A stretch of 37,006 nucleotides of DNA from a virus, in IMG/VR virus record IMGVR_UViG_3300050015_000794, positions 1 to 37,006 of that record, one strand, 5' to 3'. Shown one piece after another: positions 1 to 6,457 of the stretch (its first letter is position 1; every line of letters starts with the position of its first letter). The position numbers and the translations under genes are program-made. Under the pieces are notes generated by a model. It did not search any database, was not told where the DNA came from, and saw nothing but the letters and a program-made list of their open reading frames with translations.

Positions 1-27
1 CGTGCGAGGCAACGCAAGGAAAAGAAC

Positions 28-489
28 ATGAGTAAGCCAACAAAAAAGCAAATCGCCAGTCGAGCAGCCACGCCTTGTTCGGCTCTTCGGGTAATGGTGG
101 ACCGCATTGAAAAGATCACGGAAGAAGCTTGGACGGTCTATAATGCTGAAGTCCAAGCCATCGCGAATGCGCACGGTGTCCGGATTGCCACGGGCCACAT
201 GTCGGACTTTTGGAAAGTGAAGCGGCCTCGCGCCCGCAAATGGTTAAACGAGCTGTATGACGAGCACCCGGCATTTGACGATCTTCGCACCTTGGATGCA
301 ATTGCTATCGACCTCCGCATCGGCCCTTCAAATATGATGATGTTTAATCCTCTGCCGAACAGTGGGACCAAATTGCCGCTTCAATCGAAGAAACAATTCA
401 AAAAGCAACATTATGAAAGAACACAAGAAGCCAAACCTGATGAGTTTCCCGGCACCCTTTGTCCGTGCCTTGGAGAACGACCGTTATAA
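28..489 (+). CDS. Small phage protein of unknown function (153 aa)
   Basis: I do not recognise a family. The N-terminal ~100 residues look like a normal soluble, mostly helical protein, with a basic stretch (KVKRPRARKW) near residues 63-72. The start is supported by a purine-rich AAGGAAA motif about eight bases upstream of the ATG, one of the few SD-like sites here. The last ~25 codons overlap the start of the downstream nuclease gene (413) by 77 bases, and this tail (rich in Lys and Gln, then Pro and Cys) looks less protein-like. The real C-terminus may therefore be poorly conserved, or a frameshift may lie near 400. Its position just before a PD-(D/E)XK nuclease and an SSB-like gene suggests a recombination or replication accessory role, which is inference only. 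Confidence 0.6.
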   Translation: MSKPTKKQIASRAATPCSALRVMVDRIEKITEEAWTVYNAEVQAIANAHGVRIATGHMSDFWKVKRPRARKWLNELYDEHPAFDDLRTLDAIAIDLRIGPSNMMMFNPLPNSGTKLPLQSKKQFKKQHYERTQEAKPDEFPGTLCPCLGERPL

Positions 490-1291
490 TGCCGGGGATT
501 CCAAGTTCACAGTCACGGGTTTGATCAGCCCACCGCAACGGACCTGGCTGGCAATGCACAATGAAAAGCACGAGGACCCGTACAGCAAATTCCTCGCGTT
601 GTTGGGAACGGCCGTGCACAAAATCCTTGAGGAGAACGTGGATGAATCGCTCGGAGAGTTCGCGGAACGCCGCATGTTCATGGACGTGTCGATGGGAGGG
701 GTGGACTTCAAGGTGAGCGGCCAGATTGACTTTTACGAACCGACCACGGTGTTCGACTACAAGATCACCGGAGGAGTGGTGGACCGGATGAAGCCGGAAC
801 ATTACCACCAGGTCCAAATGAACGCCTACCTCGCGGTCAAGAATGGCGTGCGGGTGGACAACGTGGGCGTGGTCTACGTCCAGCGCGACTGGAGCCACCT
901 CCAGAGCACCCTCAACCCGGGCTACCCACAAACCCCCTTCAAGATCTTCATCCATCCCTACGAGGAGAAGGAAGCCATCCATGACTTCGGGGTGACCATT
1001 GCCGACCACTTTGCCGCGTCGCTGGGCAACCCTCGTGAATGCACCGCAGACGAGCAATGGGCCAAGCCCGACACCTACGCCCTGATGAAACCCCTAGCCA
1101 AGCGGGCGAGCAAGGTGTGCGCATCCTACGCCGAAGCCGAGACCGAGAAGAAACCCGGCCAGTTCATTCAAGTCCGCAAGGGTGACCGGCTCTACTGCGA
1201 CTCGTTCTGCGGGTTCGGGTATTGCTGCCCACAACACCAGAAATACCTCTACGAGAAAAGCCAGGAAAAATCAGGAGACGAACTGCTATGA
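413..1291 (+). CDS. PD-(D/E)XK family nuclease (RecB/Cas4-like exonuclease)
   Basis: This 292-aa protein carries the signature of the PDDEXK_1/RecB-like nucleases: LLGTAVHKILEE with His69, GQIDFYEPTTVFDYKIT with Asp106 and the D-Y-K triad at 115-117, and a YHQVQMNAYL Q-motif around 131-140. These residues would bind the metal and cut DNA, as in lambda-exonuclease-like or Cas4/AddB-type enzymes. The C-terminus holds a cysteine cluster (YCDSFCGFGYCC), which resembles the Fe-S or Zn cysteines at the C-terminal end of Cas4-type nucleases; metal binding is inference. I placed the start at 413 because the protein reads well from there; an in-frame ATG at 362 would add 17 residues overlapping the upstream gene. 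Its TGA overlaps the ATG of the next gene (ATGA). A role in phage recombination or end processing beside the SSB-like protein is likely. Confidence 0.85.
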   Translation: MKEHKKPNLMSFPAPFVRALENDRYNAGDSKFTVTGLISPPQRTWLAMHNEKHEDPYSKFLALLGTAVHKILEENVDESLGEFAERRMFMDVSMGGVDFKVSGQIDFYEPTTVFDYKITGGVVDRMKPEHYHQVQMNAYLAVKNGVRVDNVGVVYVQRDWSHLQSTLNPGYPQTPFKIFIHPYEEKEAIHDFGVTIADHFAASLGNPRECTADEQWAKPDTYALMKPLAKRASKVCASYAEAETEKKPGQFIQVRKGDRLYCDSFCGFGYCCPQHQKYLYEKSQEKSGDELL

Positions 1292-1491
1292 AAATCTACA
1301 AGGAGGATGTCATCAACATGATGCGGCTCAAGGGCGGGAGCTTTGTGAAAGCCCTGGCCGAAGCCTTTGCCACGGCCGACGCCACCAACTTCATGAAGTT
1401 GCGCCGCTGCTTCATGGAGGAATGGCAGAAATACACCGTTTTCGTTGTCAGGAAAATTGAAAGCGAACAACCCGAACCACCAAAGAAATGA
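1288..1491 (+). CDS. Small protein of unknown function (67 aa)
   Basis: The start overlaps the stop of the nuclease gene in an ATGA, with an AGGAGA motif about ten bases upstream, so translation is probably coupled. The protein is basic and helical (KGGSFVKALAEAFATADATN and a following EEWQKY segment). No family is recognised. The sequence resembles the very short helical accessory proteins common in phage early operons. Its own stop is again overlapped by the next ATG. Confidence 0.65.
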   Translation: MKIYKEDVINMMRLKGGSFVKALAEAFATADATNFMKLRRCFMEEWQKYTVFVVRKIESEQPEPPKK

Positions 1492-1793
1492 TACTGAACC
1501 TGCTACCAAAAGACCTCCGAGACATCTTGCAAAAGCACGGCATCGAGGACGACTCGCTCAAGGAATCGTGCAACGACCTCATCATCGAGTGCGAGTCCTT
1601 CAAGCAAGCGGCCAAACTCGCCTTCGAACTTCACGACCTGGCGCTGTGCCTGCCCGACGTCAACGCCGAAACCCAGCAAGCCCGTGTCATCATGATGGAT
1701 CTTCCATCCATCATTGCCAACACCGCCGAACCGGAAGACACTGTGCCCGAGGGCTTCGCCCTGGGGGATGGGGTCACTGACGACACGGTCTGA
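1488..1793 (+). CDS. Small acidic protein of unknown function (101 aa)
   Basis: ATGA-coupled to the preceding gene. The protein is acidic and probably helical, with a Cys/Glu-rich segment (SCNDLIIECESFKQAAKLAFEL, residues ~27-48, described here by its ends). No motif identifies a function. The last codons run through a GAGGGCTTCGCCCT hairpin (1749-1762) encoding EGFALG; the same 14 bases recur just after the DUF5131 gene at 6382. The position between a nuclease and an SSB-like gene suggests a replication or recombination accessory, by context only. Confidence 0.6.
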   Translation: MILNLLPKDLRDILQKHGIEDDSLKESCNDLIIECESFKQAAKLAFELHDLALCLPDVNAETQQARVIMMDLPSIIANTAEPEDTVPEGFALGDGVTDDTV

Positions 1794-1836
1794 AACGGAC
1801 CACTTCCCGTCTCTCCAAACACCAACAAACAATACC

Positions 1837-2409
1837 ATGAGCAATTGCTTCCAAGCCCTGTCGCTTCCCGAAAAGGGCAGCCTTCGTGAAATCGGTCCCG
1901 TCAAAGTGGACTGGAAATACCCCACCGGCCACACCAAGACCGGAAACATTCCCAAATGGGACATCGATGTCACTGACGCCAGTGGCTCCATCAAGCTGAC
2001 CTTGTGGAAAACCTCGGCAGCATTGCAACTGGTCCAGGGGGGGACCTACATCTTCAGTGGAGATCTTGTCAAAACGGTCTACAACGGCGTGCCGAACATC
2101 GGGGGCAGCAATATCACAGCCAAACCGGTGGACGGCTCACAGGGGGCTTCCAGCGCTCCCACTAGGCAATCTGGCGGGTTCTCTCCACAACAGGAGGTCA
2201 AGATCGACCACGTCGAGCTCGCCGGTCAAATGGCGGACTTCGTGGTGGAGTTCGAACAGGCCCTCATCGCCCGCAAGATCGATCCCACCCTGATCACCAA
2301 CCTACTCGCAAGAGTGATTGGAACTGTGCCCGAGTGGTGGTTTGGTGCAAAACAGTTGAAGATGGCCAACCAGTCTCCGGTCGAAGAGGAACCTCCCAAC
2401 CCCTTCTGA
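1837..2409 (+). CDS. Single-stranded DNA-binding-like protein (divergent OB fold, SSB-type C-terminal tip)
   Basis: The 190-aa protein has a beta-rich N-terminal half that reads like an OB fold: KWDIDVTDASGSIKLTLWK, then a strand-rich GGTYIFSGDLVKTVYNGVPNI segment. A flexible Gly/Ser/Pro-containing linker and a helical segment follow. It ends in EEEPPNPF. An acidic tail finishing in Pro-Phe is the hallmark of bacterial and phage SSB proteins, where it docks partner replication enzymes. The core is too divergent to assign by eye to the standard SSB family, so the call rests on fold impression plus the tip. The start at 1837 is chosen because the upstream in-frame stretch reads as an out-of-frame shadow of the previous gene and because a CAACAA-type leader directly precedes this ATG. 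It lies near a recombination-type nuclease, a common pairing in phages. Confidence 0.7.
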   Translation: MSNCFQALSLPEKGSLREIGPVKVDWKYPTGHTKTGNIPKWDIDVTDASGSIKLTLWKTSAALQLVQGGTYIFSGDLVKTVYNGVPNIGGSNITAKPVDGSQGASSAPTRQSGGFSPQQEVKIDHVELAGQMADFVVEFEQALIARKIDPTLITNLLARVIGTVPEWWFGAKQLKMANQSPVEEEPPNPF

Positions 2410-2959
2410 CTCGAAACCATCCCACACGCCTAGGGTAGCGGAATGTTCCGTGAAGGGAAAGTCGAAGCGATCAAACGCGGATGGATGATGCGTGACTGCC
2501 AGGAGAGACTGGCACTACTTTTTCCCTTACCACTTCGGTCCCGCAAAACATAGCCGCAAAGGCTTCCTGTCAGCCAGCACCGTCAGACAATTAGGGATGG
2601 CCGCAACCGTGGTAGAAGGGACGGCCCGGAACAGAGTGAACCCGTAAAGGCGGCATAACCATTGTCAGAAGCTCGAAACTAGGTGACCACTCCGGGAAAG
2701 TAGCGGAGACTCAACAAAAACTTTCAAACTTCCCCATTGCGACCAGACATCGAGGGGAACTAGGGGTCAGGCCCGAGAAACGTGAATGCAGACAAGTGCA
2801 CAATGTCCAATGGAAAACCAATGCTCATCGAGTCCAAGGACGGGTTTGAGCAAAGGGGTAAACCAAGTGACCATGTCCAAGGATGAAACCGCCGGTACGT
2901 CAAGCCGGTCCCGCAAACGGTAAGCGGGACAATCTCCAACCCCAATAGAAACCAACAAC
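2410..2959 (+). ncRNA. Candidate large structured non-coding RNA (about 500-550 nt)
   Basis: No convincing reading frame covers this 550-base interval in an otherwise gapless block. It is rich in complementary segments I could pair by hand: TGCCAG/CTGGCA (2497-2502/2509-2514), a ten-pair helix CCCTTACCAC with GTGGT-ag-AAGGG (2524-2533/2609-2620, two-base bulge), CCCGGA/TCCGGG (2625-2630/2691-2696), TTCCCC/GGGGAA (2730-2735/2754-2759), a two-tier hairpin TGCTCA..GTCC/GGAC..TGAGCA (2822-2852) and GTCCCGC/GCGGGAC (2908-2930). Loops are A/G-rich. The dodecamer CGGTCCCGCAAA occurs twice (2536 and 2906). Length and phage context resemble the large ornate RNA classes known from phages (ROOL, GOLLD), but I cannot match a consensus. 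Strand is inferred from the surrounding genes, and exact ends are unknown. Confidence 0.55.
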
Positions 2960-3238
2960 ATGAATTTGTGCGATCAAGTAGCAACTCCAAGAATTCCTCA
3001 CGTTTCACAAGCGTTCAAACGTCTGGAAGAAATTCCTGGAAAACTGGAAGAACAAATCGAACGTCTTGACAGGCTTATCGTCGCTGTTCTTTCAGAGGAA
3101 ACACCTTCAGTATCGAAGGAGTTGGTATCACCCAATGAAAACTGGGCGCCTCTGGCGACCGGAATACGCGATGTATCAACCCGCATCGAGCGTCTCATCT
3201 CGCAACTGGAACGAATCAACAATCGAATCGAACTCTAA
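2960..3238 (+). CDS. Small coiled-coil protein of unknown function (92 aa)
   Basis: The protein is predicted to be almost entirely helical, with heptad-like leucine/isoleucine spacing in two segments (around RLEEIPGKLEEQIERLDRLI, and the C-terminal IRDVSTRIERLISQLERINN stretch). This suggests a dimeric or trimeric coiled coil. No catalytic motif is seen. It starts directly after a CAA-rich leader (AATAGAAACCAACAAC then ATG) that also forms the 3' edge of the putative structured RNA. It is therefore the first protein downstream of that RNA and may share its transcript. Confidence 0.65.
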   Translation: MNLCDQVATPRIPHVSQAFKRLEEIPGKLEEQIERLDRLIVAVLSEETPSVSKELVSPNENWAPLATGIRDVSTRIERLISQLERINNRIEL

Positions 3239-3264
3239 TCCAAACCAACAAAGGAACAACACCA

Positions 3265-3888
3265 ATGAAATTCAGCTCCCTCACCATAGAACAAAAGAAA
3301 GCCCTGCTCGATAATCCCGTGGCCCGCGACAACGCGTGCGAACTGGAGGCCGTGGACCGTGGCATCACCGTGCCGATCACCCTGCCCGACCTGCTCATCA
3401 AGACCCAGTACGTCGGCTACCAAATCCCCGCGCAGGGAACCCGAGTCTTCGAGATCTGCGTCAACAAGGGCTACAGTGACAACAAGCCCACGGGCATGTG
3501 CTTCCTGACCCGAGAGAAAGCCGAGAAGGCGATGGTCGAATCAATGTCCTGTTTCACCGAAGGCTACAGTGCCAACGAGAAGTGGGTGCTCAAAGAATCC
3601 AAACCCACCGTGATGGAACGCTTCATCTCCCTCACCAGCGATATCCAGAAAAACTTCGCGATCGAACCCTACGAGGCCGACCTCAAGGCCTACCAGGATC
3701 TCTGCGACGAGATCTACAAGGAGATCACCCAGATCGTGCAGGAAGACCACAACAAGGAAGTGAACCAGATCAAGCGCGCCAAGTACCTTGAACTGGCCCT
3801 GGGCAATGAGGACATTGCCAAGGGGTTCTGGAACAACGTCGAGAAGACCGGGTGGCCCGAACCCACCTTTCAGGAAGCAACCGCCTGA
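3265..3888 (+). CDS. Phage protein of unknown function (207 aa)
   Basis: Not recognised. The N-terminal ~115 residues look like a mixed alpha/beta domain (KTQYVGYQIPAQGTRVFEI, then GMCFLTREKAEKAMVESM). The C-terminal ~90 residues are helical and highly charged, probably coiled coil (PYEADLKAYQDLCDEIYKEI onward). Codon use is strongly GC-rich like the other core genes of the block, so it is a genuine gene. It is preceded by a typical A/C leader (CCAACAAAGGAACAACACCA) and sits 26 bases after the coiled-coil gene. Confidence 0.7.
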   Translation: MKFSSLTIEQKKALLDNPVARDNACELEAVDRGITVPITLPDLLIKTQYVGYQIPAQGTRVFEICVNKGYSDNKPTGMCFLTREKAEKAMVESMSCFTEGYSANEKWVLKESKPTVMERFISLTSDIQKNFAIEPYEADLKAYQDLCDEIYKEITQIVQEDHNKEVNQIKRAKYLELALGNEDIAKGFWNNVEKTGWPEPTFQEATA

Positions 3889-3965
3889 TACCAAATGGTC
3901 GGCGTCTGAGAATGGAACCTGCGACAGTTCAAGTATACCAACGCGTCTCAACAGGGCTATCAATA

Positions 3966-4136
3966 ATGACGGGATATCCCGGCCTCCACTTTAACCAACA
4001 CAATGTCGCAGCAGCCGGCCGCAAAGCGGAGGCCCGCACTCGGTTCACCAGGAAATTTCCAGGGCTCCAGTGCGGCGACACCTACTTCGAAGGACTTATT
4101 GGCCCAGCCTTCATGAACCCGCCTCCTCTGCCATGA
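3966..4136 (+). CDS. Doubtful small ORF (56 aa), alternative to the one at 4003
   Basis: This frame is open from an ATG at 3966 and ends in MNPPPLP at a TGA (4134-4136) that overlaps another ATG in the ATGA manner. Its composition is not strongly protein-like, and it overlaps the ORF at 4003-4116 in a different frame. At most one is likely to be a real gene. The polyproline end is the only notable element. Confidence 0.25.
   Translation: MTGYPGLHFNQHNVAAAGRKAEARTRFTRKFPGLQCGDTYFEGLIGPAFMNPPPLP
4003..4116 (+). CDS. Possible small protein (37 aa)
   Basis: A short frame reading MSQQPAAKRRPALG at its start, Ser/Ala/Pro-rich and basic. It is preceded by TTTAACCAACACA, which matches the CAA-type leader in front of most non-coupled genes here; that leader is the main reason to list it. 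Its stop overlaps an ATG at 4113 that would start a seven-codon ORF (MNPPPLP). No family is recognised, and the 3889-4165 interval may simply hold a decayed gene. Confidence 0.35.
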   Translation: MSQQPAAKRRPALGSPGNFQGSSAATPTSKDLLAQPS

Positions 4137-4146
4137 GGCGACCCTC

Positions 4147-4163
4147 TTTTAGTCAAACTAAAA
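4147..4163 (+). promoter_or_regulatory. TTTAG/CTAAA inverted repeat in front of the gene at 4166
   Basis: TTTTAGT-CAA-ACTAAAA forms a perfect seven-pair stem ending two bases before the ATG at 4166. The same TTTAG-N5-CTAAA architecture recurs at 15663, 32429 and, inside the giant gene, at 22804. It could be an RNA hairpin controlling translation or a DNA operator. Confidence 0.6.
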
Positions 4164-4165
4164 TC

Positions 4166-4432
4166 ATGAGAACATCCAAGAACCTCGCTTTAAGAACAGA
4201 ACAACTCAGTTGCGAGGAACTGATCGACATGAACACGGACTTTGTAAAGGGAGTGATTTACAAGACGGACCTTGAACACAAATGGGTTACTCCGAAACAC
4301 ACGTTCAATGGTTGGTGTTGTGATTGCTTTGCGGTGGCAAGAACCCGCCATGGATTTGAAATTCCAAACGACTGTACCTATCCCGTGAGAAAGGAAAACC
4401 TGCTCGAACCCGTTTGCATCATCCTGACATGA
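4166..4432 (+). CDS. Small protein of unknown function (88 aa)
   Basis: Unrecognised protein with a compact, probably beta-containing C-terminal half that includes a WCCDCF cysteine cluster and several aromatic residues, which may bind metal. Two starts are possible: 4166, right after the TTTTAGTCAAACTAAAA hairpin, or 4133, an ATGA overlap with the upstream small ORF that would place the hairpin inside the coding sequence. I prefer 4166 because at two other sites the hairpin is intercistronic and directly precedes a start. Its stop overlaps the next ATG. Confidence 0.6.
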   Translation: MRTSKNLALRTEQLSCEELIDMNTDFVKGVIYKTDLEHKWVTPKHTFNGWCCDCFAVARTRHGFEIPNDCTYPVRKENLLEPVCIILT

Positions 4433-4719
4433 ACCTTGCCAAACAGGCCGCGCTCTCCCTCTTCGCCAACATTGAGGAGAGACGTCAGTTCACCGGGTAC
4501 TACAACAAGATTGTACTACCACCCACGCCACGTGGCTCCCAATCGCTTGAGAATGCCCCACAACGAGGCGCAATGATACGCATGGGGAAAGGTGCCACCC
4601 GCAAGGAGGGCGTCCCTGCGTTCGTCCTGAGGACATACGAACAGAATGGCTTCGTCTATGTTGAAACCGACTGCTGCGGAGTACAACGTCTCCAAGATGT
4701 AATCATTGAACAACCATGA
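4429..4719 (+). CDS. Small protein of unknown function (96 aa)
   Basis: ATGA-coupled at both ends (4429 and 4716). The C-terminal half looks like a small beta-rich domain: GVPAFVLRTYEQNGFVYVET, then a CCG turn. The middle contains a loop rich in Gly, Arg and Lys. No known motif is apparent. The coupling to both neighbours suggests that the three small genes from 4166 to 4919 are made together. Confidence 0.6.
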   Translation: MNLAKQAALSLFANIEERRQFTGYYNKIVLPPTPRGSQSLENAPQRGAMIRMGKGATRKEGVPAFVLRTYEQNGFVYVETDCCGVQRLQDVIIEQP

Positions 4720-4919
4720 AATTCATCCTTAAAATTGATTGTAACAACGCCGCCTTCCATGGAGATGATGACGAAGAAGCCATTGTCCAGGAAACCAATC
4801 ACGAAGTGGCAAGGATTTTGCAAGTTGTAACCAAACAACTCCTTAATGCACAAGACGAAGGAAAAATCTTTGACGTGAATGGAAATGCTGTTGGTGAGTA
4901 TTACTTTGAACTTCCATAG
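4716..4919 (+). CDS. Small acidic protein of unknown function (67 aa)
   Basis: Starts in an ATGA overlap with the previous gene. The product is acidic (HGDDDEEAIVQE near the N-terminus) with a central amphipathic helix and a final beta-hairpin-like segment (FDVNGNAVGEYYFELP). No family is recognised. It is 16 bases from the HNH gene and ends in TAG, unusual here where nearly all stops are TGA. Confidence 0.6.
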   Translation: MKFILKIDCNNAAFHGDDDEEAIVQETNHEVARILQVVTKQLLNAQDEGKIFDVNGNAVGEYYFELP

Positions 4920-4935
4920 GGATGATCTTTAATAT

Positions 4936-5388
4936 ATGAAACCTCCAAAGAAACCCGGTCGCGTCTCCAAACCCAAGACAAAGAAGCGTCTCAACGTCGA
5001 ACGTCCCTATTGTGACGGAACCATGAGCAAGGCAGAGTTTGTCACCTTCGTAAAGAACGCCTTGAGAAAGGCACGCTGGCCGGCCAAGTACAAGTGCGTG
5101 GCAAAGACATTCGTCGGAAAGGGGGTGAACCCTGCGACGGGCCATCCCTGCAAACTGCACATGTGCCCCGAATGCCGCGGCCTCTTTCCCCAGACGGGCA
5201 TGGCCGCCGACCACATCATCAGTGTCGTGGGCGTCGAAGGCTTTATCAACTGGGACACCTTCATCAACCGTCTCTTCTGCAACTCCGATGGATTTTCCGC
5301 ACTTTGCAAGGCCTGCCATAGGGCTAAGTCTGCAATAGAAGCCCGCGAGCGCCGGGAACACAACTCAAGCCAACAACTACTACTCTGA
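4936..5388 (+). CDS. HNH endonuclease-like protein
   Basis: The 150-aa protein has the beta-beta-alpha-metal layout of HNH nucleases. A first zinc-type pair MCPEC (Cys77, Cys80) is followed by AADHI with Asp92-His93, an Asn-containing helix (INRLFC, residues ~110-115), then LCKACHRAK with Cys124, Cys127 and His128. The two CxxC pairs probably hold a structural zinc, and His93, Asn and His128 would form the active site. The N-terminal 35 residues are very basic, suiting DNA contact. It could be a free-standing homing-type nuclease or a phage nuclease used in packaging or host DNA breakdown; the sequence does not decide. Its TGA shares a base with the ATG of the DUF5131 gene (TGATG), so the two are probably translated together. 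Confidence 0.8.
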   Translation: MKPPKKPGRVSKPKTKKRLNVERPYCDGTMSKAEFVTFVKNALRKARWPAKYKCVAKTFVGKGVNPATGHPCKLHMCPECRGLFPQTGMAADHIISVVGVEGFINWDTFINRLFCNSDGFSALCKACHRAKSAIEARERREHNSSQQLLL

Positions 5389-6383
5389 TGGGAACCAATT
5401 CAAATATTTCATGGTGTGATTCGACCTTTAATCCGTGGAGCGGATGCACCAAAGTCAGTGATGGCTGCAAAAATTGTTATGCCGAAACCCTGATGGACAC
5501 CAGATACCACATGGTCAAGTGGGGCAAAGGCAATCCGCGCGTCAGGACATCGGCCGCGAACTGGAAGTTGCCTATCAAGTGGAACGCCCGCAAGCCGGGT
5601 CATGTCTTTGCGGAATGCCCCGGCTGTCACCAGCGGAGTGTTTACAACGCGGACGGAATGCCCTGCGGGACACCATTCGGCGCGATCAACTGTTGTCCTG
5701 AAGCCCCGAAACAGGTTCGTCCCCGTGTCTTCTGCGGCTCGCTGTGCGATTGGCTGGATGACGAGGTACCGATTGAATGGCTGGCGGATTTGTTGGATCT
5801 GATTCGCAAGACCCCGAACTTGGATTGGTTGCTGCTTACCAAACGCCCGGAGAACTTCAAACCGAGATTGTCTGAAATCCTTGAATTGATGGGAAACCAC
5901 CTTACGGTTGAAGAAGCATTCCTTCGCGTATTTATCATGCTCATGCTTGAAGGGTGGAGTTCATCGGCTTACGTCGCTACACCGATCGGAAGAGAGAACT
6001 ACTGGATCGGAACCACGGTGGAAAATCAGGAAATGGCGGACGAGCGGATTCCGATCCTTCTATCTATCCAGGCCAAGGTCCGTTTTCTTTCGTGCGAGCC
6101 GTTGCTAGGTCTAGTGAATTTGAATGTTCCCGTAATGCGAGGAACCACATTTATTGTTGGCGATGAAGGTGGCCATGAATACGTAGGAAGCAAGCGACAG
6201 ATGCTTTCTTGGTGCATTGCCGGTGGTGAAAGCGGCCCCAAGGCCCGCACCATGCACCCCAATTGGGCAAGATCCCTGCGCGACCAATGCAAGTCGGCAG
6301 GCGTCCCCTTCTTCTTCAAGCAATGGGATGGCACACGCAACGACATCCTCGACGGCCAACAACACCACGAGTTCCCACTTTGA
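5388..6383 (+). CDS. Phage Gp37/Gp68-type DUF5131 family protein
   Basis: The 331-aa protein matches DUF5131 (PF07505) along its length: SWCDSTFNPWSGCTKVSDGC at the start with Cys20, Cys27 and Cys30, RVFCGSLCDWLDDEVP near 113-128, LDWLLLTKRPENF near 145-157, IGTTVENQ, FLSCEPLLG, and the ending AGGESGPKARTMHPNWARSL then GVPFFFKQWD. The family is widespread in phages and plasmids. Its cysteine arrangement has been compared with radical-SAM enzymes, but its reaction is unknown to me. This member is longer than the usual ~240-280 residues and carries an extra Cys-rich insert (Cys77/Cys80 and Cys102/Cys103, possibly a zinc ribbon) plus a second insert around residues 160-200. It overlaps the HNH gene by one base. 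The C-terminus looks intact. Confidence 0.88.
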   Translation: MGTNSNISWCDSTFNPWSGCTKVSDGCKNCYAETLMDTRYHMVKWGKGNPRVRTSAANWKLPIKWNARKPGHVFAECPGCHQRSVYNADGMPCGTPFGAINCCPEAPKQVRPRVFCGSLCDWLDDEVPIEWLADLLDLIRKTPNLDWLLLTKRPENFKPRLSEILELMGNHLTVEEAFLRVFIMLMLEGWSSSAYVATPIGRENYWIGTTVENQEMADERIPILLSIQAKVRFLSCEPLLGLVNLNVPVMRGTTFIVGDEGGHEYVGSKRQMLSWCIAGGESGPKARTMHPNWARSLRDQCKSAGVPFFFKQWDGTRNDILDGQQHHEFPL

Positions 6384-6395
6384 GGGCTTCGCCCT
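6383..6395 (+). repeat. Short GGGCTTCGCCC hairpin, second copy of the 1749 element
   Basis: AGGGC-TTC-GCCCT lies at the stop of the DUF5131 gene and belongs to GAGGGCTTCGCCCT (6382-6395), identical to 1749-1762; both are followed by a G-rich tract. No T-run follows, so it is not a standard intrinsic terminator. Confidence 0.4.
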
Positions 6396-6420
6396 TGGGG
6401 AGGGATTGTATCAACTCTAA

Positions 6421-6457
6421 GACAATACCAACCAACAACCAATAGAAAACAAACGAC
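6421..6457 (+). promoter_or_regulatory. A/C-rich translation leader of the DUF932 gene
   Basis: The 37 bases before the ATG contain repeated ACCAAC and ACAACC units, an AATAGAAAAC box also seen before the gene at 2960, and only three G and two T. No Shine-Dalgarno sequence is present. It is one of at least eight such leaders in the plus-strand block. Confidence 0.55.

Noticed and set aside
413-1291. Cas4 of a CRISPR system
   Set aside because: Motifs and C-terminal cysteines resemble Cas4, but no other cas gene or array is present and the context is phage recombination, so a general PD-(D/E)XK nuclease call is safer.
2908-2930. Intrinsic terminator at GTCCCGC/GCGGGAC
   Set aside because: The stem is perfect but is followed by AATCTCCAAC with no T-run, so it is better read as part of the structured region.
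2410-2959. Group I or group II self-splicing intron, or RNase P RNA, as explanation of the non-coding region
   Set aside because: No split gene surrounds it (the SSB-like gene ends with an intact tip just before), and I could not find the conserved core strings of these RNAs. Only a covariance-model search could fully exclude them.
2760-3008. Minus-strand frames of 82 and 64 codons in the non-coding region
   Set aside because: They overlap the hairpins, have no start signals, are out of keeping with the strand of all neighbours and are not protein-like.
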